NCBI GenBank assembly: GCA_021780315.1
Contig: JAJXYY010000023.1
Span: forward strand, 1 to 64,000
Length of the DNA stretch: 64,000 nt
Direction of reading: 5' to 3'
Source of the DNA: Acidobacteriota bacterium
GTDB taxonomy: Bacteria; Acidobacteriota; Terriglobia; Terriglobales; Acidobacteriaceae
Within the stretch, counting starts at the first letter, position 1. The number at the start of each line of letters is the position of its first letter. Positions 30,006 through 38,522 of the stretch are shown here, in pieces. The position numbers and the translations under genes were made by a program. The notes under the pieces are model-generated. The model was given only the letters and a program-made list of their open reading frames with translations. It did no database searches and had not been told where the DNA came from.

Positions 30006-31484
30006 TCAGCGTACTGTGGCATCGAAGATCCCGGTTTCGACGGTAGTGTTGTGCTTCATCTGGACGAAGATGCGGTAGCGGCCAGGCAATGGGAATCCAT
30101 ATGGGAAGTCTACGGCGTTCGCATTGGGATCAGCAACGACGCCTGGTGGGTGAGATATGCCGGTCATACCGGGCATATCGGCCATAGCATCAGCCGGGGC
30201 TGGGTTGGCGAGCATGACTGCGGCCATGGCTGCGGAACCGTCGGGATGGACGTGCGCGAAGACGGTGCAATCGGTCTTGACGAAGGCGGCGTGGCCCGCC
30301 ATACCCATGTAGGGCTGCATGTCTCTGGCGGGTGAGCCCTCAGGGCCCAGAAGGCGGAAGTGGAAAGTGTAGGCCGTGTTTGCTGTCAGGGTGGCGGGGG
30401 GATCCCAGACCATGATGTAGCGGTCTGGGAGCTGGAAAGAGTTACCTAGCTCGCCAGTGGCGATGGGTGAGGCCGAGCCTGCGGCATCGTCGGGACCGGG
30501 AGGCGAGGCAGGCATTCCGGGAGGGACGGTGATGGAGGTGACGAGGGTCTCGGGGAATCCGTTGGCGTGGACGACGTCCGCGTACAAGTTGTACTGGCCC
30601 GGAGGCATAGCGGGGAGATTGAGGAGGAAGTGGGAGCCGCTGCGGTTTGGGTGGAGGTGGAAGACGGCATCCATGCCGGGCTGGCGGATGGCGTAGAGGT
30701 GCATGAGGTGGCCGTGATCGGGGATGAAGTCGGAGGCGGGGCGCGAGCGGTACTCGTTCTGGGCGACGAAGGGTTGCACTGTGAGGTCGAGGTGGTTGCC
30801 GGTGAGGAGCGCATGAGTCTGGAGCGGGCGGTAGATATTGGTGGAGAAGCTGGCAGCCTGGACATTCCACCAAGTGGCTCCTCCATAGACGAGCAGGGCC
30901 ATGACGATGAGGCTGGCTGCCATGGCGTTGAGGCTGCGGTGGCGCTGGGCTGGGGAGGGCTGGAGACCGGGCTGGAGGCGGGCTTCGCGGACGGCTGCTG
31001 CGACGACTCCGGCCATGCTGACTACGAGGAAGAGACCAAGTAGCGCGAGGATGATACCAAGGCTGCGATCCATGGTGAGGATGGAGATGGCGACGGCTGG
31101 GACGGGGACTGCGACCGTCTGGTTGCCAGCCCCGCCGGAGACGTTGAAGCGTATCTGCCAGGAACCGGAGGCCATGATCCAGACGGCTCCGGTGAAGAAG
31201 GCTGGATCGTCGGTGGAGGGCTTCATGGTGTCTGGTGAGGGTGGGTGTTTGGAGGCCTCGCCGGTGAGGGGCAACGGGGTGATCTGGAGGCTGGTAATGG
31301 GGGCTCCGGTGGAGCGCACCTCGACGGTGGCAACGCCAGGGATGACGTTGGGCATACGGATGGTGATGTAGAGCTTGTAGGGACCGGCGGTGGTCTGCTC
31401 GTAGACGTCCTTACTGCCGACGTGAGCGTGGGCTACGGAGGTCAGGAGCAGACAGGCAAAGATAAGGCGGCCAAGGATGGTCAT
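30006..31484 (-). CDS. Exported/membrane protein with His-rich HLHP/HVHP motifs, unknown function
   Basis: A 492-residue protein with a signal peptide (start MTILGRLIFACLLLTSVAHA). It has an N-terminal beta domain ending near residue 130, two transmembrane helices (about 137-165 and 190-210), and a large outer C-terminal part. The latter holds HGHLMHLYAIRQ, DAVFHLHPNRSGSH, VFAHVHPDGSAAMAAVM and a YtkA/FixH-like ending FPLPGRYRIFVQMKHN. The clustered His and Met residues suggest metal (perhaps copper) handling; this is inference. Its start overlaps the next membrane protein gene by 4 bases, so the two work together. Confidence 0.6.
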   Translation of the reverse strand: MTILGRLIFACLLLTSVAHAHVGSKDVYEQTTAGPYKLYITIRMPNVIPGVATVEVRSTGAPITSLQITPLPLTGEASKHPPSPDTMKPSTDDPAFFTGAVWIMASGSWQIRFNVSGGAGNQTVAVPVPAVAISILTMDRSLGIILALLGLFLVVSMAGVVAAAVREARLQPGLQPSPAQRHRSLNAMAASLIVMALLVYGGATWWNVQAASFSTNIYRPLQTHALLTGNHLDLTVQPFVAQNEYRSRPASDFIPDHGHLMHLYAIRQPGMDAVFHLHPNRSGSHFLLNLPAMPPGQYNLYADVVHANGFPETLVTSITVPPGMPASPPGPDDAAGSASPIATGELGNSFQLPDRYIMVWDPPATLTANTAYTFHFRLLGPEGSPARDMQPYMGMAGHAAFVKTDCTVFAHVHPDGSAAMAAVMLANPAPADAMADMPGMTGISHPPGVVADPNANAVDFPYGFPLPGRYRIFVQMKHNTTVETGIFDATVR

Positions 31485-32692
31485 CGCTGCACGCTCCTCA
31501 TCCAGGTGCCGAAGCGGAGGCCCAGCCAGGTACCGATGGAGGCGTAGATGGAGGCGCGGAGGAGACCCAAGGCGAGGATGAGACCGGTGTCGGGCTGGAA
31601 GAAGCGGCGCAGGCGGTCAAGGCTATCGGGGCGGGAGTTGTACTGGAAGTAGATGGTGCCGAAGAAGCGGTTCTCCGAGGCCTTGGAGAGGAGGAAGGTG
31701 GCGAAAGGCCACTCTACGACAACCAGGACGGCACTAAAGACGACGCCGGACGCAAGTGCTACCTGCCAGGGCTTCCAAGAGCGTGTGCGCTGCCAGAGGA
31801 GGTCGAGCGCGAGGGCGGGGACGAGGATGAGGATGGGGAACTTGGCCGGGACCAGGTGGGTTACGGGGAAGAAGACGGGGCCGAGTTTGGGCGTGGCTGG
31901 CACCAGCGGGAGGATGAGGATCTCGGCGATGCCGAAGAGGGTGTAGACGAGCGCGGTGGAGGTGGCTGCCCAGCGGTTGTGCGAGGCCTGGGATAGCACG
32001 GCGAAGAAGACGGGCAGCGAGATGGCGAGGGCGATGTAAGCGGAGGCAGAGTGGAGCTTGACGTCGAAGGTGAACTCCATGAGAAAGAACATCTGGCCGC
32101 CAATGATGAGGCCGCCGAGGTAGAGGAAGAGACGTTGCAACGGCTTGAAGCTGGCATTGCTGCCGTCGGAGCGGTTCATGGTAGCGAGGATGAGGAAGAG
32201 GATACCGAAGGCGATGGCGCGGATGCCTAGAATGAGCAGCGTATGGGGCGGGGAGACGATCTTGACGTCCAGGCCATAGGCGGCGTGCCACCAGTTGTCG
32301 AAGGGGGCCGAGGTGAGCATGGCGATTCCACCCCAGGCTGCGATGAAAGCACCCAGTGGAGCGCGGAAGCCGAGCACGTTGACCGAGGACGACTTGAGCT
32401 TTGCGGAACGGCCGAACGTAGTGGCGAAGATGAGGTAGCCGCAGACGATGGCGGCGAGGACTCCACAGGCGTAGATGGCCATGTGGGCTGGAGTCCAGAA
32501 GGTATCGCGTCCAATGGAGCGGTGCCAGGAGACGTCCCAGTCACCGCCGATGGTTGCGGAGGTGACGGCCAGGACTCCGCACCAGATGTACCAGGGGACG
32601 GAGCGGGATAGAGCGGTGGATCGAGCCTGTGAGTCTGTAGCTGCATGATCGAGGTTGGCGGCAGGGACCAGGGGGTGAGTTGAGGTGGACAT
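31481..32692 (-). CDS. Polytopic membrane protein of unknown function, coupled to the His-rich protein
   Basis: A 403-residue protein with about nine or ten hydrophobic helices. Conserved-looking polar motifs near the first helices are GGDWDVSWHRSIGRDTFW, TPAHMAIY, and PFDNWWHAAYGLDV with SPPHTLLILG. These Trp/His/Asp patterns inside helices look like metal- or cofactor-binding sites. No family is assigned with confidence. It is the first gene of the pair; its stop overlaps the start of the His-rich gene by 4 bases. Confidence 0.6.
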   Translation of the reverse strand: MSTSTHPLVPAANLDHAATDSQARSTALSRSVPWYIWCGVLAVTSATIGGDWDVSWHRSIGRDTFWTPAHMAIYACGVLAAIVCGYLIFATTFGRSAKLKSSSVNVLGFRAPLGAFIAAWGGIAMLTSAPFDNWWHAAYGLDVKIVSPPHTLLILGIRAIAFGILFLILATMNRSDGSNASFKPLQRLFLYLGGLIIGGQMFFLMEFTFDVKLHSASAYIALAISLPVFFAVLSQASHNRWAATSTALVYTLFGIAEILILPLVPATPKLGPVFFPVTHLVPAKFPILILVPALALDLLWQRTRSWKPWQVALASGVVFSAVLVVVEWPFATFLLSKASENRFFGTIYFQYNSRPDSLDRLRRFFQPDTGLILALGLLRASIYASIGTWLGLRFGTWMRSVQR

Positions 32693-32777
32693 ACGAGTGT
32701 CTCCTGAGTCTCTCGGGAACGCACCCCTATCGTATAACGGCTAATTCCGTTTCGCGTGGACATGCTGCGGAGACGCA

Positions 32778-34316
32778 TCAGATGCTATGGGGTGCTAGTC
32801 CGTGAGAGCCGAGGGTTGCATCGGTGGTTGTTGAGGCCAGGTTGGGCGCTACTTTTCGGGGGGCGAGATTCGATATCTGTGACTCTAGGGGCGCCTCGGC
32901 CCAACCGGCGGCTGCGGCGATCATGGCAACGGTGCAATCGGGGTCAAGATGGTTCGGGACCATGGACTCCATGATGGAGGAGATCTCCACCAGTCTGAGA
33001 CCTTTGCGATAGGGCCTGTCTTCGGCCAGAGCAGAGTAGACGTCCGCAACAGCGACGATGCGGGACTCCAGACAGATATCTTTTGCACTGAGGCGGTCAG
33101 GATATCCTGTCCCATCGAGACGTTCATGGTGCTGGCCTGCGACAACGGCGAGTTCCTGAAAGGCTCCGACACGCTGCAAAATGCGGCGGGTTAGAGCGGG
33201 GTGCTCCTCGACTACGGCACGCTCCTGCGGAGTGAGTCTTGTTTCTTTGTCGAGGATGGAGTTGGGAACGCGCAGCTTGCCGATGTCGTGCAGTAATGCG
33301 GCACGGCGGATGAGTTGGATGCGATGGGGGGCAAGGTGCATTCCCTGAGCGATCGCACGCGCGGCATCCGCGACACCGAGAGAGTGGCGGAAGGTGAAGG
33401 GGGATTTCGCATCGACAACGTCGGCAAAGGCTTCGCAGATTTGATCGATGCGGGATGCGGGAAGGGTGCCATAGGTGCTGGAGGTGTCACCAGGGTCCAG
33501 ATCGAGTACAGCCTGCCGGGTGTCGTTCAGACTGGCGATGTGGGACGGAGTGGTGCAGTATTCCCAGAGAGCCCCGTTGCGATGGAGAGAAGAGGCAACA
33601 CGGACAAGTTGTGGATCGAACCATGCACCGCCACGCTGTTGTAGGACATCGATGGCTGCCTGCGTGCCTCGCTCTGTGGCGAATACGTCGAGATGCTGAG
33701 CGACAGCACAGATACGGGCGAGCAGAGGGATGCTTTCGCCGGTCAAGCGTAGGGGGTAGCCACTGCCATCCCAATGCTCGTCGAGGGAGCGGACAGCCTC
33801 CGATGCGAGTGGACCGATGCCGAGTTTGGTGACGATGTTTGCACCGCGATCACAGCGCAGAGTGATCATCTCCTCGTTGTTCTTATGCTGGGTGAGGCCT
33901 ATTTTGGCGATGCGGGCGGCACGCTGAGCGACTGAGGCTCCGGGCAGGACGGTATTCCACAGGAGACGAAGGGTACTGAGCCTCGGCTTGTGGGGCTTAG
34001 TCCAGTCCTCCAGCTTGACGCCGGCTTTGACGGCGCGGTCGTCTCCACCGACGATGGTGCACATGCGCGCGGCGTTGCTGCTGCAGCCAACATCTTTGAG
34101 CAGGAGAGCGTAATAGAGCTGCATGAGCGATTCGGTGGGTAGACCAAGGACTTCGGCAATACGCATTCCTAGCAGACAACTGCGCAGCGCATGGCCGGGG
34201 ACTGCGCCTTCTGTGAGATCGAGCGCGAAGGAGAGTGCGGAGATGACTTCAGAGAGAGAGATGGAGCCGCCGGAGCTCATACCTCGGAGCGGAGTTGCCG
34301 CAGACTGGAAAGCCAT
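32778..34316 (-). CDS. HD-GYP-type c-di-GMP phosphodiesterase-like protein with tandem domains
   Basis: A 512-residue protein with two related halves. The C-terminal half (about residues 310-490) is a complete HD-GYP domain: HSLGVADAARAIA, HDIGK, and HHERLDGTGYP. The N-terminal half keeps the outline of the same fold (LLKDVGCSSNAARMC, DEHWDGSGYPLRL), but the HD pair reads Lys-Asp, so its metal site is probably damaged. HD-GYP enzymes hydrolyse cyclic di-GMP. No receiver or transmembrane segment is present, so input must come from a partner or from the degenerate half. Confidence 0.85.
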   Translation of the reverse strand: MAFQSAATPLRGMSSGGSISLSEVISALSFALDLTEGAVPGHALRSCLLGMRIAEVLGLPTESLMQLYYALLLKDVGCSSNAARMCTIVGGDDRAVKAGVKLEDWTKPHKPRLSTLRLLWNTVLPGASVAQRAARIAKIGLTQHKNNEEMITLRCDRGANIVTKLGIGPLASEAVRSLDEHWDGSGYPLRLTGESIPLLARICAVAQHLDVFATERGTQAAIDVLQQRGGAWFDPQLVRVASSLHRNGALWEYCTTPSHIASLNDTRQAVLDLDPGDTSSTYGTLPASRIDQICEAFADVVDAKSPFTFRHSLGVADAARAIAQGMHLAPHRIQLIRRAALLHDIGKLRVPNSILDKETRLTPQERAVVEEHPALTRRILQRVGAFQELAVVAGQHHERLDGTGYPDRLSAKDICLESRIVAVADVYSALAEDRPYRKGLRLVEISSIMESMVPNHLDPDCTVAMIAAAAGWAEAPLESQISNLAPRKVAPNLASTTTDATLGSHGLAPHSI

Positions 34317-34557
34317 CTAAATCTCCGTGCCTGAACCTGAATCTTGCTGCATTTCACTATCTTCCTTCGTCGTAATGTAGGCGTTGACTTTGCAAGAGTA
34401 AAACCGCTCTACGTCTGGACACTATTGCCCAAAAGTCGCAGTAGATTTATGGATCGAGACTGGGATCCGAGTCACCGAGTTTGGCGAGGAGGTGTTCGTT
34501 ATGGAGCCCGCCAAGCTGTGCGATGGAAAATGAAGCCGGAATATGATTCACTTTGTC

Positions 34558-35079
34558 ATGCTCAAAGCACAATCACGACGTAATTTTCTCCGGGCCGCCC
34601 CCCTTGCGGCCGCGGTCGCGCTTCCCTTTGGTAACAGGACGCTATTTGCGGCAGCACTGGCTGAGGCGCCAGCGGCTGCGTTTACGGTTCTTACGGCTGA
34701 GACTCTGCGGGAGGATGCAAAGGCTCTGGATGCGAAGCCGGGCAACAAGGAACTGGTGTCTCCGCAGGGGGTGGCGTTCCAGATGGTGATGACGACGGAG
34801 AAGTCGCATAGCGCCAGTGAGTTTGAGTGGCATGGGGGACGCGACCACATCCTACAGGTGGTGGAGGGTGAGACGGAGTACGAGCTTGGCGGCACGCCGA
34901 AGAACGGGCGCAGCGTGAAGCCTGGCGAGTGGCTCGCGCCGGAGTCCGTTGGGAGCAGGAAGGTGACACTGAAGCAGGGCGACATGCTGGTGATTCCGCG
35001 AGGGACGCCCCATAAGCGGAGTACAACGGGGAGCGTGACGTTTACGTTGATCTCAACGACTGGCGCGGTGACGGGTTAG
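34558..35079 (+). CDS. Tat-exported cupin-domain protein
   Basis: From the ATG at 34558 the product has 173 residues. The signal SRRNFLRAAPLAAAVALPFG matches the twin-arginine consensus (S-R-R-x-F-L-R). A single cupin barrel follows, with His in FEWHGGRDHILQVVEGE and GDMLVIPRGTPHKR. The function is unknown; a metal-dependent role in the periplasm is plausible. It is a single plus-strand gene inside a long minus-strand run and ends in a hairpin. Confidence 0.75.
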   Translation: MLKAQSRRNFLRAAPLAAAVALPFGNRTLFAAALAEAPAAAFTVLTAETLREDAKALDAKPGNKELVSPQGVAFQMVMTTEKSHSASEFEWHGGRDHILQVVEGETEYELGGTPKNGRSVKPGEWLAPESVGSRKVTLKQGDMLVIPRGTPHKRSTTGSVTFTLISTTGAVTG

Positions 35080-35091
35080 CGGTTGCAACCG

Positions 35092-35122
35092 CTTCGCACC
35101 CACTCCTCCTGTGGGTGCGAAG
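35092..35122. terminator. Perfect hairpin between convergent cupin and ubiD genes
   Basis: CTTCGCACCCAC (35092-35103) and GTGGGTGCGAAG (35111-35122) form a 12-bp stem around a 7-base loop between two convergent genes. There is no T-tract. Confidence 0.7.
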
Positions 35123-35138
35123 AATGTAGATTCGGGAT

Positions 35139-36779
35139 TTATTCGATGCCTAGTTTTTTCCAGAGGGCGTCGACTTTGGCTTTGACGGTGGGGTCCATGG
35201 TGAGCATGGGGGGCCAGGGGCGGTCGAAGCCTTCGGCGGGCCATTTGCGGGTGGCGTCGATGCCCATTTTGCTGCCGAAGTTGGGCAGGCGGGAGGCGTG
35301 GTCGAGGGAGTCGACCGGGCCCAGGGTGAACTGGATGTCGCGCTCGGGGTCGATGTTGTTGGCGGTGCGGAGGGTGACTTCGGCGACGTCCTGGATGTCG
35401 CAGTCCTCGTCGACGACAATGATGCACTTGGTGAACATGGCCTGTCCCATGGCCCAGATTCCGCTCATGACCTTGCGGGCGTGGCCGGCGTAGGATTTGC
35501 GGATGCTGACAATCATGAGGTTGTGGAAGACACCCTCGGCGGGGAGGTTGACGTCGACGATCTCGGGCATGGTGAGTTGCATGAGCGGGAGGAAGATACG
35601 CTCGACGGCCTTGCCCATCCAGGCGTCTTCCATGGGGGGCTTACCTACGACGGTGGCGGCGTAGATGGGGTCTTTGCGGTGGGTTATGGCGGTGAGGTGG
35701 AAGACGGGGTAGTCGTCCTGCATGGTGTAGAAGCCGGTGTGGTCTCCGAAGGGACCTTCGGTGCGGAGTTCGCCCAGTTGGACGTAGCCCTCGAGGATGT
35801 ATTCGGCGTGGGCGGGGACTTCAAGATCTACGGTTTCGGCTTTGACGAGTTCGAGGGGCTTCTGGCGGAGGAAGCCGGAGATAAGGTATTCCTCAACCTC
35901 GGGGGGGGCGGGGACGATGGCGGAGAAGGTGGTGGCGGGATCGGTGCCGATGGCGACGGCGACCTCCATGCGGTCGCCACGGATTTTGGTAAGGGTGGTG
36001 GCGTTGACGGAGTTCAGAGAGGATGCGGCGGCGGTGCCTCCGGCGGTGATGGCCATGAGGTCGACCCGTTGAGCGGCGAGATCCCAGGTCTGAGAGTCCA
36101 GACCTGGGGCACCCGGCTTGGTGGAACTCTGATTTACGGCGCTGCGGAGGCGGTCGCGCATCTGCTCGGCGGCGACCTTCTGGCGCTGCCAGTGCATGCC
36201 GGTGGTCTGGCCGTCGTAGACCTGCATGCGGTACATGCCGACGTTGCGTTTGCCGGTTTTGTGGTCCTGGGTGATGACACAGGGGAGGGTGATGAAGCGG
36301 CCTCCATCCTGGGGCCAGGTTTTGAGGATGGGAAGCTTGAGGAGATCGACCTTATCGCCGGTATGGATGACCTGCTTGCAGGCGGCATCTTTGGCGGAGA
36401 TGACCTTGGGGAAGAAGCTGCCGACCTCGGCGAGCATGGGGAGGAGCTTGAGCTTGTCCATGAAGCTGGTGGGGGTCTGGGGCTTGATGAGGGTGCGGAT
36501 GCGGTCGGCGATGGCGTCGAGGGAGTCGGTTTCGAGGGCGAGCTTCATGCGGCGTTCGGAACCGAACTGGTTCATGAGAACGCGGGCTCCGGGATGGCCG
36601 ATGACATTCTCGAAGAGGAGTGCGGGCCCACCGGCGCGGGAGGTGCCTTTGCCGAGCTTGGAGGCCCGGTCGGCGATCTCGGCCATCTCGAGGATGGGGT
36701 CAACGGGCGCGGTGATGCGCTTGAGTTCTCCGGCTTTGTCGAGTTGCTTGATCCAGTCGCGTAGATCGGTATAGGCCAT
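35139..36779 (-). CDS. ubiD: UbiD family prenyl-FMN-dependent decarboxylase
   Basis: A 546-residue (de)carboxylase. Family stretches are RDWIKQLDKAGELKRI at the N-terminus, the metal/prenyl-FMN region around VAVAIGTDPATTFSA, and EGPFGDHTGFYTMQDDYPV with the conserved Glu/Asp. UbiD enzymes use prenylated FMN, made by UbiX, to decarboxylate aromatic or alpha,beta-unsaturated acids such as the ubiquinone or menaquinone precursor. The start at 36779 has a strong GGAGGA upstream; the frame is open further but begins with non-family sequence. No ubiX is visible in the window. Confidence 0.9.
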   Translation of the reverse strand: MAYTDLRDWIKQLDKAGELKRITAPVDPILEMAEIADRASKLGKGTSRAGGPALLFENVIGHPGARVLMNQFGSERRMKLALETDSLDAIADRIRTLIKPQTPTSFMDKLKLLPMLAEVGSFFPKVISAKDAACKQVIHTGDKVDLLKLPILKTWPQDGGRFITLPCVITQDHKTGKRNVGMYRMQVYDGQTTGMHWQRQKVAAEQMRDRLRSAVNQSSTKPGAPGLDSQTWDLAAQRVDLMAITAGGTAAASSLNSVNATTLTKIRGDRMEVAVAIGTDPATTFSAIVPAPPEVEEYLISGFLRQKPLELVKAETVDLEVPAHAEYILEGYVQLGELRTEGPFGDHTGFYTMQDDYPVFHLTAITHRKDPIYAATVVGKPPMEDAWMGKAVERIFLPLMQLTMPEIVDVNLPAEGVFHNLMIVSIRKSYAGHARKVMSGIWAMGQAMFTKCIIVVDEDCDIQDVAEVTLRTANNIDPERDIQFTLGPVDSLDHASRLPNFGSKMGIDATRKWPAEGFDRPWPPMLTMDPTVKAKVDALWKKLGIE

Positions 36780-37026
36780 TTCGATTCCTCCAGCAGCTGG
36801 GTTGGGGGTACCCCCCCTCCCCCGGTAATGTGTGCAAAGTCTTCGAACGATGAGACTTAGGCTTGGACTTGATGTGCAGGTTGCGGTTACCACGGGATGA
36901 GTCCGGCCAAGTTAAGGCAGAAGTGTTCCCTGCTTCTAGTTTAGCTGGTTGCGAGGGGTAATTTGTCACTGGGTATCTTGTGTGGCTTCAATCTGTTAGG
37001 GGATTTTGGGGCTTGACAGGAAAACA

Positions 37027-37047
37027 GGGGGTAGGGGGTAGGGGGTA
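37027..37047. repeat. Three tandem copies of GGGGGTA
   Basis: A short G-rich tandem repeat in the intergenic region (36780-37214) upstream of ubiD and downstream of the NagX-like gene. Only three adjacent G5 runs are present, one short of a classic quadruplex motif. Confidence 0.6.
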
Positions 37048-37050
37048 GAA

Positions 37051-37194
37051 AGACAGGACCACAGCGTTTGAGATGAGTTGAATTCCATCTCTCAGAAGCG
37101 AGACATAGGGCACCCGGGGAGTAGGGAGACAGGACAACAGCGTTTGAGGTGGTTGAATCCCATGTCTCAAAAGCGAGACATGGGGCACCCGGAG
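37051..37194. repeat. Two imperfect copies of a ~69-bp intergenic repeat
   Basis: Copy A is at 37051-37119 and copy B at 37127-37194. Both run from AGACAGGAC-ACAGCGTTTGAG through GCGAGACAT-GGGCACCCGG. Each contains an inverted segment; in copy B it is CCATGTCTC (37160-37168) against GAGACATGG (37175-37183), which would form a 9-bp hairpin. The gap holds no gene. It looks like a dispersed intergenic repeat family rather than coding sequence. Confidence 0.75.
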
Positions 37195-37214
37195 TGTGGG
37201 ACAGTTCGGGTTGG

Positions 37215-38462
37215 TCAGACTTTGAGGAAGATGCGTTTGTGCCAGAGGTACCAGATGGGTAGAAAGCAAAAGGCGGTATAGGCCAGGGCGAAGAGGTGGG
37301 AGGTGAGATCGGTGGAGCCGTGGAAGGCGAAGCAGTGGAGGTAGATCCAGCCGAGGAGGGAGAGGGGTTTGCCGGTGGTGGGGATAGTTCCTACGGGGAT
37401 GATGGCGAGGTAGGGGATGACCGACTCCGAGATGACGTAGGCGGCGATGGCGTTGGAGCCGAAGACCTGCCAGGGCCAGATGAGAGCGGCGGCCAGTCTG
37501 GATTTGCGTTGGACCTGGCGCAGGTCGAGCAGCCAGTAGAGCAGCCCCAGCGCAAGCAGGGCCCAGCCGGCGGCGAGCAGGACGTAGGAGCTGGTCCAGA
37601 GTTTCTTGTTGAAGGGAAACCAGGGGGACCACAGGTAGCCGGCAGTGAGGCTGAGGAGTCCGGAGGTGAGGAGTCCGGTGAGGCATTGGACGGGGGTGAT
37701 GGTGTTGGGTGGGGGTTGCAGTGGCGTGGTTACGGGCTGGGGGCTGAGGGTGGATGCCCGGCGCATCCAAAGGCCGGTGAGGAGGCCGAAGAGGGTGGTG
37801 GCGATGGCGGGGAGGGTAGAGAGGAAGCCTTCGGGGTCGCGGACGGTCTCGTAGAGGTGGCCGGTGTGGAGGTAACGCTGGACGAAGGCGACGATGTGGC
37901 GGTCAAGCCAAGCGACCAGGTTCTGGTCGTGGTCGAGCAGTGGGATCTGGTGGGTGGGTGTGCCTGCTCCGGGGATGGGGACGAAGCGGAGGAGCAGCCA
38001 GTAGCCGATGAGGAGTGCGGCGGAGAGAAGGGCGAGGGTGCGGGGTCGCTGGACGCGGAGGAAGAGTAGTGCGGTGATGAGGTAGCAGATGGCGATGCGG
38101 GGGAGGACTCCGTAGAAACGGAGGGTGGAGAGGTGGAAGTAGGGCATGAGGTTGATGCACCAGCCGAGCAGAAGGATGATGAAGCTGCGGCGGAGGATGT
38201 GAAGGGCGAGTTGTTGGCGGTTGGCACCGCGGGCGATGCGTCCGGCGAGGGAGAAGACGATAGAGCATCCGACGAGGAAGAGGAAGGTGGGAAAGACGAG
38301 GTCGGTGAGGGTCCAACCGCTCCAGGCGGCGTGCCCGAGGGGCCACCAGACGTGGGTGCCGTCGCCGGCGTCGTTGACTACGATCATGAGCGCGATGGTG
38401 AGACCACGGAGGATGTCGACAGAGAGGACGCGAGGCGGCGGTGCGGTTTGCATGGTGAACAT
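37215..38462 (-). CDS. NagX-like heparan-alpha-glucosaminide N-acetyltransferase family membrane protein (DUF5009)
   Basis: A 415-residue polytopic membrane protein with about ten helices. The family start RVLSVDILRGLTIALMIVVND is followed by FPTFLFLVGCSIVFS and the conserved GWCINLMPYF region. Relatives include bacterial NagX and human HGSNAT, thought to acetylate amino sugars across the membrane using acetyl-CoA. The start could also be ATG 38453. It lies alone on the minus strand, and the substrate is unknown. Confidence 0.82.
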   Translation of the reverse strand: MFTMQTAPPPRVLSVDILRGLTIALMIVVNDAGDGTHVWWPLGHAAWSGWTLTDLVFPTFLFLVGCSIVFSLAGRIARGANRQQLALHILRRSFIILLLGWCINLMPYFHLSTLRFYGVLPRIAICYLITALLFLRVQRPRTLALLSAALLIGYWLLLRFVPIPGAGTPTHQIPLLDHDQNLVAWLDRHIVAFVQRYLHTGHLYETVRDPEGFLSTLPAIATTLFGLLTGLWMRRASTLSPQPVTTPLQPPPNTITPVQCLTGLLTSGLLSLTAGYLWSPWFPFNKKLWTSSYVLLAAGWALLALGLLYWLLDLRQVQRKSRLAAALIWPWQVFGSNAIAAYVISESVIPYLAIIPVGTIPTTGKPLSLLGWIYLHCFAFHGSTDLTSHLFALAYTAFCFLPIWYLWHKRIFLKV

Positions 38463-38522
38463 GATCGCCTATGGGAGGGGATTTGGGTATAGGCGATTGC
38501 AATGGGGGAGAGGAGGTGGGGG

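Noticed and set aside
34317..34557. Gap between the HD-GYP gene and the Tat cupin gene
   Set aside because: No gene, repeat or RNA structure was recognised; only short unrelated frames.
35298..36764. A 488-codon open frame antisense to ubiD
   Set aside because: It is an acidic, Gly/Val/Asp-rich shadow of the UbiD gene, which has clear family motifs.
37008..37047. Possible G-quadruplex from GGGGGTA repeats
   Set aside because: Only three close G-runs are present; a fourth lies too far away for a standard quadruplex.
37081..37281. Small frame over the duplicated intergenic repeat
   Set aside because: It only reads through the repeat (SQKRDMGHP twice); better explained as repeat DNA.
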